A stretch of 48,256 bases of DNA from the NCBI GenBank assembly GCA_030527885.1, contig JAUMZY010000014.1, forward strand, positions 1 through 48,256. The letters are read 5' to 3'. The position numbers were made by a program, and so were the translations under genes. Numbering within the stretch: the stretch's first letter is position 1; every line of letters starts with the position of its first letter. This stretch comes from Corynebacterium sp. (GTDB taxonomy: Bacteria > Actinomycetota > Actinomycetes > Mycobacteriales > Mycobacteriaceae). This document shows positions 25,356 through 36,723 of this stretch, in pieces. Below the pieces are notes generated by a model, which saw only the letters and a list, made by a program, of their open reading frames with translations, was not told the DNA's origin and made no database searches.

Positions 25356-25592
25356 GCTTTAAGTGCCCTTTCCATAGAGATATCCACCCATGCTACAACT
25401 CACCATGAATGAAATCACAAAACCTTGGCGCGGCATTACCCACAAAGATTCAGCCAAATATAACAACCAGGTTACGGGAAAATGGGCACGCGGCCACTCA
25501 CGATAAGCATCACCACCGCAGCCCCAACCCACCAGCAGCGGTGACACAAGTCATACAAATTGTGCTATCGCCACCCACGGACGCGGGCAGCC

Positions 25593-25604
25593 GCTTGTCG
25601 ACGC
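25593..25604 (-). repeat. Dispersed motif (C variant)
   Basis: GCTTGTCGACGC lies 14 bases beyond the stop of the duplicated lipoprotein gene. Confidence 0.75.
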
Positions 25605-25617
25605 ACCCTGCTTACCG

Positions 25618-26916
25618 TTAGTCACCCACCAGCCGGATCTTGCCCAATTGTTTTTCACACACCGTAGCGCCCCCAGTTTGCTTTGCCCGCACCGCAGGCA
25701 GCGAGCTACAACCCCAGCCGTTGAACTCCACAAGGAGCGACTGGCCGTCACCCCGGGCATGCCGAATAGCCCGGTAGTACGCCAAGACATCCAGAGCCTC
25801 TCGGCAGGAGATTTCCCCACTCTCCAACTTCACCCCAGGTTCACCAGTTAAAGCACCGCAGGTTTCGCCAATCTGCGCCAGCTTGTTATAGTCCACCTCT
25901 AGCCCAGAATCCGAGTTACTTTTTTGGGCCGCCGTGGTAGGAGCAGCTTTCGGCTTCGGAGTGGTAGAAGGGCCGGTGGTGGATACGCGCCCATCCTTAC
26001 CCGAAATAATCAGGGACTTATCCCCCACGGTGCATTTCATATGACTATCGTCAGGAATAGCACAAGTAACATCCTGATAGACCACTTGCTGCCCCGGCAC
26101 GAGATAGCCAGACGGATTGCGCAGCCTCTCATACACCCCACGGCTGACCCCCTTCGTGGAGATGATCACCGCACTCGGACTCTCTTGGGCAGTAGTTTTG
26201 GCTCGGTCATCTACCGGATCATCAGTGCAGGTCACCTCCTGCTTGATGAACTTGCAGTTCCCAGCAACCTTGTCATCAATAACATAGCGCATGAAGTGCA
26301 CATCATCTTTGTAGACAAATTTTTCCGGTTCTACGTCATACAACGCAGCAGTTGACTCTGCGGTTGGACTAGCTGCACTGCTGGCACCAGTGATGGAAAT
26401 AAGCCCATCGGTGCCAGATATGTTGAAGGACGCATCTCCCGCAGCGCATTCCAGGTGGGTCTCATCGGGGATAGCGCAGGTAAACCCCTGGTAGGAAACC
26501 TTCTACCCACTTATGAGGGCGGCAGGAGAGTCGGATGAATTTTTCAAAGCCCAATACTTGACACCCTTCGCAGAGACATCAACCGCGTTAGGGCGAGTGC
26601 CAGGCACGGGATAATCAGACCCAAGATCGGGCACATCATCCGCAGGTTTACCAGTGCATGTCACACCACCCTTGTAAAATGAGCAATCCCCAGAGATCTT
26701 GTCATTGATAACATAACGCATGCTATAGATACCGTATCCGGAGGCAAATTTTTCCGGGTCTACCTCCTTTAGCTCAGCGGTAGTGCTAGTGGTCGCGGCA
26801 GCGTCAGACGTCGATAAGCTAGCAGCATCAGGGGCGGATTCACCTGACCCGCAGGCGGCCAGCAGCAACGCAGACACGAAAATAGTAGCAAGTGTGGTGG
26901 GCTTCATGATCTTCAT
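25618..26916 (-). pseudogene. Lipoprotein with duplicated domain, interrupted by TAG
   Basis: From ATG 26916 (GAGG upstream) the frame encodes a lipoprotein signal with lipobox LLAAC and an Ser/Thr-rich linker, then a domain beginning EVDPEKFASGYG. At 26503-26505 a TAG interrupts it. The same frame continues without a break: KVSYQGFTCAIPDE, GTDGLISITG, then a second domain copy from VEPEKFVYKDD to GKDGRVSTTG, and a C-terminal domain with ISCREALDVLAYY and NGWGCSS. The paralog next door has Gln where the TAG stands (AGQQMAYEQ), so one CAG-to-TAG change explains the break. The intact protein would be about 432 residues with an internal tandem duplication. Confidence 0.8.
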
Positions 26917-26959
26917 GTACCTCAATGTTTTGACACAGAAACACTTTTTAGGGATGTTG

Positions 26960-27811
26960 CTATCTTGCAATCGTTGTTCCCGTTGCGGGGTTTTCGCACA
27001 CATTCGTTGCGCCTGTTTGTTGCGACTGCGCGGCCGTCGGAGAGCTGCAACCCCAATCGCCAAACGTCATGAATAGGCTATTGCCGCCGCCTTTTTGCTT
27101 CGCCTCTGCGACGTACTGCCCCATCACCGCCAAGGCTTCCTTGCACGACACTCGACCTTTGCGCACTTCAATCACTTCACCCGTATCACCTGTGCATGTT
27201 GAACCGGCCTCGCTCTCCACATCAGCACTTGGGGTGCTGGTTTGCGGCGCCTCCGTCACCTCCGGCAGGGGGAGCGCCGGGCCCGTGGTGCTAATGAGCC
27301 CGTCGGGGCCGGCGATGGTGAAGGATGTTTCACCCACGGAACACGTAAGGCGGGATTCATCCGGCATGGCACAAGTCACCTGCTCATAGGCCATTTGTTG
27401 CCCCGCTTTGAGTGCTGCGGGTGCTGGCGGCACGCCTTCAAACACCCCGTAGGAATAGCCTTCCTGGGATATGCTGACCGCGCCAGGGCGGCCGGTGAAT
27501 GGTGCTGATTCCGGGCCTAAATCCGGCACGTCAGCAGCAGGTTCCCCGGTACACGTGACCTCATCCTCATCAAAGACACACGTTCCGTGCTTATCACCGC
27601 TCAGGGTGTAGTCCATGATGTAGCTGCCACCATTGAAGAGGAATGTATCCGGGTTGACGGACTGCAGAGCCCGCGTCGTCGTGGTGGCAGTGGTCGTTGT
27701 GGTAGTGGTAGCAACATCGCTCGTCGATAAGCTGCTTGATGTAGTTTCGTTGGCGCATGCTGTGAGCAGCACCAGTGATAGCAGCATGGTTGCGCTGGTT
27801 TTTAGCTTCAC
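26960..27811 (-). CDS. Lipoprotein with paired-cysteine domains
   Basis: This 283-residue lipoprotein starts at GTG 27811, with the strong site AAAGGAG seven bases upstream. The signal ends with lipobox LLTAC, followed by an Ser/Thr-rich spacer in which a copy of the dispersed motif encodes SLSTS. It has one copy of the domain that is duplicated in the neighbouring gene (FDEDEVTCTGEP, QVTCAMPDESRLTCSVGE, GPDGLISTTGP) and the C-terminal domain (VSCKEALAVMGQY, GDWGCSS). Cysteines are regularly paired, consistent with disulfides outside the membrane. No function is known to me. Confidence 0.8.
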   Translation of the reverse strand: MKLKTSATMLLSLVLLTACANETTSSSLSTSDVATTTTTTTATTTTRALQSVNPDTFLFNGGSYIMDYTLSGDKHGTCVFDEDEVTCTGEPAADVPDLGPESAPFTGRPGAVSISQEGYSYGVFEGVPPAPAALKAGQQMAYEQVTCAMPDESRLTCSVGETSFTIAGPDGLISTTGPALPLPEVTEAPQTSTPSADVESEAGSTCTGDTGEVIEVRKGRVSCKEALAVMGQYVAEAKQKGGGNSLFMTFGDWGCSSPTAAQSQQTGATNVCENPATGTTIAR

Positions 27812-27959
27812 GACGTCTCCTTTTAGCAGTGATAATATTTTGCCTCTTTAAAGATAAGCTAAAAGTTTTGTCTTGTGAATAGATTGTACCACCAGACTAT
27901 CCCTCACCAACCTACATTATCTATATGTTGGAAAGATAACCAGATTCAATCCATGATGT

Positions 27960-28362
27960 AAGGGTTTTCATGACACGAACACCAATAGTGTAATTGCAAT
28001 CCGACTAATAGTGCGTCACAATCAGAACAGCTGTGGTAGACGTAGTGATCTCTACTGCGTACAGCGACGCCATGGACATAAGGCAAATAATAGCCGTATG
28101 AGAAAATACCACAATGCCAATGGTCATCCCCCTCAAGGCTACACCAGCAATTCCCACCACTTAACTTGTCCACACCCACACGCTCCCCAGTAACTAGTAG
28201 GCAGACAGGCCGCCAGGAATGAGAGTGTCCAACATGCAGAAGATCCCGAGAATAGTGCCAGCCTGCAACAGTCCCGAGGGGCAATGATGTCAATCTTTCC
28301 ACGATAACAAGGAAGGTCACGCTCAAGTTCAGCCCCACTGTCCCTGAAGCCAACACTTAGCC
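27960..28362 (-). pseudogene. Degraded MFS transporter remnant
   Basis: On the minus strand, pieces in more than one frame match the MFS gene at 32.5-33.7 kb. VLASGTVGLNLSVTFL corresponds to VLVSGAVGLNLTIASL; a shifted frame reads LLQAGTILGIF against LAQATTILGAS; and further on GIVVFSHTAIICLMSMASL corresponds to VAGFSHTAMICLMKMAPL. About two thirds of the gene between and after these pieces is missing, and frameshifts separate them. It is a dead, internally deleted copy. Confidence 0.75.
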
Positions 28363-28673
28363 AGAAAGATTGCCATGCAAAGATATGATCATAGCGGCAT
28401 CAATAAGCAGTGAGTGGGTGATACATCCCATCGCCCTACCCCCTCCTTCACATCATGGTCGTTCAATAACCTCATAGGGAAAACTTTTACCCCATACACC
28501 CACTGTGTAAAAGATCATATGTTTTATCATATTAGTACCATAATGCAATAGTTCCAGAGAATATAGCAAATGTTCCGCAAATAGAAGTCAAAATAAACAA
28601 CAAATGTCGAGGTATATACAGTATAAATGTAACATATAACCCAAACATAAAACATTGAAAAGAGGTTGGGGAG
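28363..28673. other. AT-rich leader of the peptide/maturase locus
   Basis: No gene is seen. The stretch is distinctly AT-rich and includes TATAAAT near 28622, which could serve as a -10 element for the small peptide gene. It ends with AGAGGTTGGGGAG, the ribosome-binding site of that gene. Confidence 0.4.
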
Positions 28674-28766
28674 ATGCCTACTTTGATGAAGTTCCTTAAG
28701 ATTCAACGTGTATTGCACATCACCCAGACAAGTGCCCTTACCGCGCCTGATAGCCTAACAGAATAA
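28674..28766 (+). CDS. Small peptide, candidate RiPP precursor
   Basis: This 30-codon gene begins MPTLMKFLKIQRVLH and ends TAPDSLTE. It has a good ribosome-binding site (AGAGG eight bases upstream). Its stop (TAAATTG) abuts the apparent TTG start of a radical-SAM/SPASM maturase, which suggests translational coupling. A short gene directly before such a maturase and an ABC exporter is the usual layout of ribosomally made, modified peptides. There is no cysteine; Ser, Thr, Lys, Gln or aromatic-free segments would have to be the target. A basic hydrophobic first half could be a leader and ITQTSALTAPDSLTE the core. Function is inferred from position only. Confidence 0.4.
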   Translation: MPTLMKFLKIQRVLHITQTSALTAPDSLTE

Positions 28767-28767
28767 A

Positions 28768-29867
28768 TTGTTTACATTTCAAACACCCAAGGGATACTTC
28801 GCATACCATAATGGTAGCGTCTTTCAAATTCCCCGGTTTTTAAGCAAAGAATAACGTATAGCAAGAGGTCTACTTGGATCACTTCTCAAAACCTTTGACA
28901 AGAACGATACAGGTGGTGTAGAAAAAATCCCTCATGCTGCCGTCATGCCAGGATTCTCTTGCAATCTCAAATGTTCTTATTGCTATCAATGGGATGAGAC
29001 TGGAACCCACAAACCTTCATTACCAAGAACCACTCAAATCAGCCCTAAAAACCTAGCCAACTTAATCTCAAATTATTTCAACACTGATAAGATTGATCTC
29101 GCTTTTTAGGAGGAGAACCTTTCCTCTACCTTGACTATATTGATGCATTATGCCAAGAGATGAGATCCATCTTGTCAGTAAACGAAGTGATGTTAGTCTC
29201 CAATGGAACACTGCTGAATGAAAAAATGATCTCTAGACTAGAGAGTATTCAACCTCAGAAGATTCAAATTAGCATTGATGGGGATCGTAAAAACCATGAT
29301 CAATTTCGTAGTTTCAAAACTGGTTCAGGAAGTTACGACCAGATCTTTGAGAATTTGCAGGCTTTCTCTCAAATCTTCTCATCCATCTCACTCAGAGCTA
29401 ATGTTACCCCAGACAATGTAACAACACTCAATCATCTCATTGAGGATCTCTCAAAAAATATTTTGATGTCGCAGGAACAATTCTCTTTGATGTTCTGTCC
29501 CATTGAATCCATCCCATCTTTTTCCTTAGAAAGAAAAACCTGGAGTTCATTTCTTGATGGAATGACAGAGGCAATCAAATATGCTGTTGAATCAGGCTTT
29601 AAGGTTGTACCACAAAGCCATATCAATGGATGCTCCACCTGTGCCAACCCGGAATCAAGTGATGGTCTCGTAATAACAACCAATGGGCTATTGTATAGCT
29701 GCTGGGACAGCGCTGGCCAAACCAACATGGAAATTGGAAGGCTTTCTGAGGGATACGACAAAGAGCTAGTCCAGAAAAACTGGGTTTCCTGCGGATATAA
29801 TGGCGATTTATCTCTTACTCAACGGCAGGAATTACTACGTGCAAACCTCATCGGTATTTTTTCTTGA
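28768..29867 (+). pseudogene. Radical SAM/SPASM peptide maturase, two lesions
   Basis: The frame from TTG 28768 encodes LFTFQTPKGYFAYHNGSV, IPRFLSKE, then TAA at 28852-28854. It continues in frame with RIARGLLGSLLKTF and the radical-SAM cluster motif CNLKCSYCY, whose three cysteines bind the 4Fe-4S cluster. At a T5 run (29103-29107) one missing T shifts the frame; the next frame reads GGEPFLYLDY, VMLVSNGTLL and a SPASM-like end with CSTC and LLYSCWDSAG. The last cysteines usual in SPASM domains are not all seen, so the 3' end may also be shortened. Such enzymes install cross-links or epimerise residues in a precursor peptide. As written, it is inactive. Confidence 0.8.
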
Positions 29868-29871
29868 TAAA

Positions 29872-31539
29872 GTGAGCACCTTCGCCTGTAGGATCGCAGT
29901 AGGTACCGGCCGGGGCTGGTTAGTGACAGAACTGATTGTGCGACTGCTACTTAGCATCTACCCGGCACTGACTGTGTTGGCAATTCAATTCCTAGGCTCA
30001 CACGATGGCCCATCAGTGCGCACATTGATTCTGGTCAGCCTGGTTTTCGGCCTAGCTGGGGCGTTGCAGCAGATCAGTTATGCGCTTGGCCGCCGAGTAG
30101 CAACCTGCATGGAAGCACATGTGGCCACGGAACTCAGCCGTACCCTGGCGACCGCCCCACCGGCGTGGCTTAGGGATCCCAGCAACGCCGCGCTGATCCG
30201 AGCCGCCCGGCACACCAGCATTGAAGGCCAAACCTCATCACTTTACCAGGCTGCCTGCAATATCGTGGCCGCGCTGATAGTGGCTGTATCCTTGGCATCC
30301 TCTCTGTGGCCTATCAGCAAAGCCGCAGCCGTATGCAGTGTGTTTGCCGCGTTGCCGATGGTCGCCAGTTACATGTGGGTGGGGAAAAAGGAAGCGAAGT
30401 TGTGGCCGATTACCACCGAGAAGCAACGCCGCGCCTTGTATCTGGAGGATCAGCTAAGCCTGCCCCGTACGTCTACGGAATTGGCATTGTTGAAGGCTGG
30501 ACTGCGGTTTGCCAACCTGGTGGCGGAGCAGCGCAGCCAGTGGCGGCGGTTGAAACTACAATTAGAAGCCCAATCCATGATGGGCTACCTGATCAGCGGG
30601 GTGGCCACCACGATCATCATTGGGGCGACGCTATTTCTGTTGTCGGCGCCGGGGAATACGCTGGATATTGCGGCCGGCATTGTTGGATTCTTGTCCAGCA
30701 TTACTGCTTTGGGCGGGGTGGGGTTCCAGATTGGGGAGTTGACCACGACCCGCCCGGCGGTGCGGCAGTTGCGAACGCTGCTCACTGATACGCCCCCAGC
30801 ATTGCCGCCGGAGCCGCGCCGCGAGTGGCAGAAATTATCGGTGTCGCACCTGAGCGTTACGTACCCGGCAGCAACGGCGCCGGCGGTGCGGGATGTGTCG
30901 TTCACCGCTGAGCGGGGCACCATCACGGCGATTGTGGGGGCAAATGGTTCCGGGAAGACCACGATCATCAACGCCATCGTGGATGCACTCCCATTTGAAG
31001 GGGAGATCTGGCTTGATGCCGAACGCATCCAGCATTCCATGTTGCTGGGGGTGCAGTTGCAAAGCTTTGGCACGTTTGAGGTGACGGTTCGGGATTTCCT
31101 CTGCCTGAACACAACATTCACGGACGAAGAAGTGTTCGAAGCTTTGCGGCACAGCAATGCGCAGGATTTCGTGCGGCAACTCCCCCACGGTCTCGACACG
31201 CAACTCGGTGAGCAGTGGGGTGGCGTGGATTTATCCGGCGGGCAGTGGCAGCGGTTATCGCTTGCGCGGCTATTCCTCCACGATTACCCCGTGTGGCTTC
31301 TCGACGAGCCCACCTCCGCCGTCGACGCCTACACCGAGGAGCAGCTGTTTAGCACATTGAAGCAGGCCAAGGCCACCAAAATCATCGTGGTGATCACCCA
31401 CCGCGCTTCTGTGCTGCAGGATGTGGATAACATCATTGTGCTGGAGCACGGCCAGATCGTTGAGCAGGGCACTTTTACAGAATTATGCACGAAGCAGGGG
31501 CCGTTCGCCCGGTTGTTCCGCAACCAGATTCAGCCCTAG
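29872..31539 (+). CDS. ABC exporter, fused membrane and ATPase domains
   Basis: This half-transporter of about 555 residues has about six membrane helices in residues 1-310, then the ATPase with Walker A VGANGSGKTT, signature DLSGGQWQRLSLAR, Walker B VWLLDEP and H-loop ITHRAS. It has no N-terminal peptidase domain. I chose GTG 29872 because base composition changes sharply there from AT-rich to GC-rich, and the frame upstream (from ATG 29800) only overlaps the maturase. It could export a modified peptide, but it may be older native DNA next to which the AT-rich genes were inserted. It is intact. Confidence 0.8.
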   Translation: MSTFACRIAVGTGRGWLVTELIVRLLLSIYPALTVLAIQFLGSHDGPSVRTLILVSLVFGLAGALQQISYALGRRVATCMEAHVATELSRTLATAPPAWLRDPSNAALIRAARHTSIEGQTSSLYQAACNIVAALIVAVSLASSLWPISKAAAVCSVFAALPMVASYMWVGKKEAKLWPITTEKQRRALYLEDQLSLPRTSTELALLKAGLRFANLVAEQRSQWRRLKLQLEAQSMMGYLISGVATTIIIGATLFLLSAPGNTLDIAAGIVGFLSSITALGGVGFQIGELTTTRPAVRQLRTLLTDTPPALPPEPRREWQKLSVSHLSVTYPAATAPAVRDVSFTAERGTITAIVGANGSGKTTIINAIVDALPFEGEIWLDAERIQHSMLLGVQLQSFGTFEVTVRDFLCLNTTFTDEEVFEALRHSNAQDFVRQLPHGLDTQLGEQWGGVDLSGGQWQRLSLARLFLHDYPVWLLDEPTSAVDAYTEEQLFSTLKQAKATKIIVVITHRASVLQDVDNIIVLEHGQIVEQGTFTELCTKQGPFARLFRNQIQP

Positions 31540-32478
<939 letters not shown>

Positions 32479-32488
32479 CCCAAACACC

Positions 32489-33714
32489 CTAATCCCCATC
32501 AGTGGCGGCAGTCGGTGTTAACCCACGCCACTGCCACCACACCACACAGAACACCCCCACGGCAATCATCAACCAAGCGGCCGCCAACCCACCATAACCA
32601 ATGCGTGCGACCGTAAAACCGGCCAGCAAACTCACCACACCCGCAGCAACATTAATGCTCATGTCCAGGATGCTTTGCACCACAAGCTTATCGACACCAG
32701 GCACCAGGGTGCTGGCCATGGTGGAGGAGACCACCATGCCGAACGACCACCCCACACCAACCCCAAACAACCCAAAGGCAAAAACCACCACGTTGCTACT
32801 GCCAACCGCCAACCCCAGGATGGACGCGGCATAAATTCCCGCCCCACCCCCAACGTCATCCAAACAGACGTTCGCTTCAGGAGGTGTCCTACCAAGGGCG
32901 AAACCGCATACATTCCCAACAGGTGCCCCGTGATAATCATCCCAGCTATCCCCGGGGTGGTGATCTCTGCGGTTTTCAGCGGCGCCATCTTCATGAGACA
33001 AATCATGGCCGTGTGGGAGAAACCAGCCACCAGCAGCGTCAATCGCACAATGGGGTTGCACAATAGAACGCGCCGGGCTCTGCCCTGCGACGTGCCAGCG
33101 GCAACAGCAGCCGGGGCAACAGAAACAACAGTCACCGGCAGCGCCACCAGCGCGAGGGCCGCCAGCAGGCACAACCCCGCCACAGCCAAGAATGACAAGG
33201 CAAGCGGCCGAGCAACATGAACCGCAAGCATCCCAAAGATATTCGGCCCAAAGAGCGAGCCGAACGTAGAGGCCCAAAGCACCCAAGCGATGGCGGTGGC
33301 CGAACTGCGGTCATCTGTTGCCAGCTCAGCGGCGGCAAATCGGGCCGCCAGGGATCCCACGGTGGCCCCGCCGAGGCAAAACAGGCCGAGGAAAATCAAG
33401 GCGACCGATGCGGTGGCGGATGGTCTGGCCACCCAGGTGGCGCAGGCGCAGAAGAATCCACCCAACCCCGCCAGCATAAAGGCTGCTTGCAGGGATAGTT
33501 TTCGCCCGTACCTGCGGGCCAGCACAGAAATGGGAATGGTGAGCGTGCTGGCACCTAAAATTGTTGTGGCCTGCGCCAAACCACCCAGTGCGGTGCGGCC
33601 GGTAATTCCGACGATAGATAATGAAGCAATCGTGAGGTTCAGCCCCACTGCGCCAGAAACCAGCACCTGCGCGATGAAAAGTACACGCACAGGGCTGGTT
33701 TTTTGAAACATCAC
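32489..33714 (-). pseudogene. MFS transporter with a G-run frameshift
   Basis: The frame from 33714 encodes about nine helices of a major-facilitator protein (LVSGAVGLNLTIASLSIVG, RRYGRKLSLQAA, AGFSHTAMICLMKMAP) up to TSVWMTLGVG. At the C4/C5 tracts near 32842-32851 (G runs on the coding strand) one missing G sends it into a non-membrane frame. Restoring one G continues as GAGIYAASILGLAVGSS and the remaining helices, ending ATDGD at 32489. The joined product would be about 408 residues. It may be broken or phase-variable. A degraded paralog lies at 27.96-28.36 kb. A T-variant of the dispersed motif lies inside at 32686-32695. Confidence 0.8.
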
Positions 33715-33763
33715 CCCACAGATTGTAGCCCTACTACTACATTCTGCTGTATTGGGGTTGTCG

Positions 33764-34535
33764 TTAGTTTGCGTAGGCGGCGAAGTATGCCTTCTTGATG
33801 GCTACGCCCTCGACGTCGGGCAGCTTGTCACCAGGATTGCCGACTTCGCCCATTTGTGCGTACCATACTGCGCCGGTGGTTTTAATACCGGTTGACCCCA
33901 TGTCCCGCGGCAAGCTCACAACATGCTTCTTGGTAGTGCCAGTGCAGTTATAGGTGCTGATTCGTCCGTCAGTTGCGGTTCCACCAGCACCACCTTGGCG
34001 CACGGTGCATTTGGTGCCATCTTCTAGTTCGATTTTCCAGGGCCGGGCCTTAGACGCCGTGAAGCTTTTCGTCACCTCTGCTAGCGGATACTTGTAGAGT
34101 TCCCGCACTTCCGGATCCCGGGCGCAATACACCCACAAAGCACCCCGCTCTGTGGTTTTATAGCAGACCGGGTAGGACTCGAATGTAGGTCCGCATTGCA
34201 CGATGCCATCGTCTTCCGACAGCCGCAGGTCGGAGGAACAGATAACCGCAGCTGCACGACTGTTCTGTTTCACGGTGAAGCCAGGCTGCACCTTACCGTC
34301 ACGACTCACCGCACGGTAGTACACCCGTTCGGTTTTGGTGAGTTGTGTGGGACAGTTCGGCACATAGCGTTGCTGGTCCACGTCCACCTGTTTTTCTTCT
34401 GACTGTGACTGAGCTGGGGGTTACCGAACTAGAGGATACCGCCTGTGCTTCAACCTGGAAGACAATCGTCACCGCACCGATGAGCACCACGGTGAGCATT
34501 GCACTAATGAGGTTTTTCCCAATGAGATTTCCCAT
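33764..34535 (-). pseudogene. Anchored paralog A: C-terminal module only, frameshifted
   Basis: ATG 34535 opens a signal/anchor (LISAMLTVVLIGAVTIVF) and a Ser/Thr/Val linker. At a G5 run (34416-34420; C5 on the coding strand) one extra base shifts the frame. With C4 the frame reads VTPAQSQSEEKQVDVDQQR and continues into the conserved module: VYYRAVSRDGKVQPGF, DGIVQCG, VYCARDPE, PWKIELEDGTKC, VWYAQMGEVGNPGD, AYFAAYAN. The joined protein would be about 256 residues. DNA identity with the end of paralog B is high, so their duplication is recent. The function is unknown. Confidence 0.8.
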
Positions 34536-34626
34536 GTGACACCACTTTCATTGCTACTTGTGATCTTAAATCCAAGAATATGCAATAATTTTTATGTGTT
34601 ATATGACATATCTAATTAGTTTTGAA

Positions 34627-34669
34627 CTTATCGACGCCGCACGTTGCCCACATGGGTGCGTCGACAAGC
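34627..34669. repeat. Inverted pair of the dispersed motif between paralogs A and B
   Basis: ACTTATCGACGCC, followed by GCACGTTG, faces GCGTCGACAAGC (34658-34669). It lies ten bases from the paralog B stop. Confidence 0.75.
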
Positions 34670-34678
34670 AACCCCTCG

Positions 34679-36671
34679 CTAGTCCGCATAAGCAGCGAAG
34701 TATGCCTTCTTGATGGGCACATACTCTGGTGGGGGAAGTTGATCACCAGGATTGCCGACTTCGCCCATTTGTGCGTACCACACTTTGTCGACGGTTTTAA
34801 TGCCGTCTGGGTAAGCATCCTGCGGCAAAGCCACAACTTGTTTCTCCCCATCCCGGCAATAGTAAGTATTCACCCTGCCATCGGCTGCGGTACCACCAGC
34901 ACCACCGAAGCGCACTAGGCACTTGGTGCCGTCTTCTAGTTCGATTTTCCAGGGCGTTGCTTTGGCCTCAGTTTTAGAGTTTTCCTTAACCTCAGCTCCT
35001 GTGATCTCTGTGAGCTCCTGCTTTTCCGGATCAGAGGCACAATAAACCTGCTTGATTTTCTGTTCCGCAACCGTGTAACAAGCAATGTAGGACTGAGCGC
35101 TAGCGCCACATTGCACAATGCCATCATCTTCCGACAGCTTCAAGCTAGTGGAACAAGAAAAGACATACTCACTGTCATCTTGCTTCACGGTGAAACCAGG
35201 CTGCACCTTGCCATCACGACTCACCGCACGGTAGTACACCAGTTTGGTTTCTTCCAGCTTTGTGTCTTGCTGTTTCTTTTGCACCCCCTTCAGGTTCAGC
35301 GTTGTCTCAGCCCAAGTCCCGCCAAGGGGTGTGGCTTTTACTACTTCCGCGTATTGCAGAGCTTTTCCGCTAATTGCCAAAGTAGCAACCGCTGATTCTA
35401 ACTCTGGGTTCTCACTGGCCGCTTGTAGCGAGCACGAGCGAATGGCTCGCATGGTAGTATTGATTCCTTTTTCTGAATCAGTACTCACTATCTTTCCAGG
35501 GCATTCTAATATGTCTTGAAAAACTTTTTCCGCCGCTTCCGGTTCAGTGGCAGCTAATTCCTGCCCCAAAATCAACGCTAGGGCTTCGTGCTCATTATAA
35601 TTTCCGATCCCGAAATCCAATGTTTTAGCAAAATCATCCAGTTTACTGAAATCAAAAACTGCGGTTTGACCAGGGGAAAGAAATATTTTCCGCGACTCAC
35701 TCGTAAGCCAATAGTTAGATTCAGCCCAGGGGTTACTACTCTGCTTTCGCTTGCGCTTATCATAATCCGTGCTCAACTCGGCCACAAAGGTGTCACTCTC
35801 TGGGGACACGTTGTCCACAAATACAAAGTTTGGTTTAGCGCCCCAATGCAGTATCAGTGGGAAATTACGGTTATTCGCAATCTTTACTTCTAAAAAGTCT
35901 GGCTTACCTTTGATAATTCCGGCGCACCACAGCAACACACTGTGCTCATTGTTAGGTTCCGGTAGGGTGTCTGCATCGACCCATTCAGGCAGACCTTTAT
36001 TACATTCTGTCTGTTGAGGTGTAAAAAACACCTGGGAGTTTGGGGCCCTATAAAATACTTCCCCCAGACCTTTGGTGGAATTAGCCACCACATCCGAACT
36101 AGGTTTAAAAATCCGTTTCCTGGACTCCCATTTGTCGGCAACGGAATCAAGCAGACTTTGGGAGCCGCCGATCACATCCATGCACAATGCGACTTTAGGT
36201 ATTTCGGCCGTCAAGGTTTTCCGCTCTTCTGAAAGGGTGGAATCCGCAGGTAGCCATATCCGTTCCTCGTCATCATAGCAAGCAAAACTAGCACTAAGCT
36301 TTTCGGGCAACGCTCGCGCATAGGTTCGGGTGAGTTTCACCATTCCGATCAACGGATCCCTCGTTTCCACCCGCACAGGAGTAGTGAAAATACTATCGCG
36401 CAATCCAGTGGATAAACTTTTCAATGCAATACCATCAAGACCCTCGACAGACAGGGAAACCTCATTATTAACATTATCGGGCAGTTCAGCACTCAGGTAG
36501 CCAGTAGAAACCCGCGTTTCACCCGCGACCTTGGTCTCATCTGGATTGACTGTACCGCTGAAAAAAACTCCGCATTTCACCCCCAAAAACAAAGAGCACA
36601 GCGATAACGAGCACTACCGCTAACACTATGTTGATGATGCTCTTCTTGACAAAATTTTTATTAAGAATCAT
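34679..36671 (-). pseudogene. Anchored paralog B: D-type plus A-type modules, A7 frameshift
   Basis: ATG 36671 opens an anchor (VKKSIINIVLAVVLVIAVLF). At an A7 run on the plus strand (36561-36567) one extra base shifts the frame; with six bases the protein reads GGEMRSFFSGTVNPDETK and then stays open for about 630 residues. The first 400 residues match paralog D (SIFTTPVRV, GMVKLTRTYARALPE, FKPSSDVVANS). The last 190 match paralog A (YYRAVSRDGKVQPGFTVKQ to AYFAAYAD). B is therefore a two-module fusion. Cysteines are present in the C-terminal module. Surface location is inferred from the anchor. Confidence 0.8.
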
Positions 36672-36723
36672 CTTTATGGTCCATGACCTTTCGGCGCCGC
36701 CAGGTAATTTATCGCCGGGTAAC

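Noticed and set aside
28674-28766. Assigning the small peptide to a named RiPP class
   Set aside because: It has no cysteine and no core motif I recognise; only gene position supports the idea.
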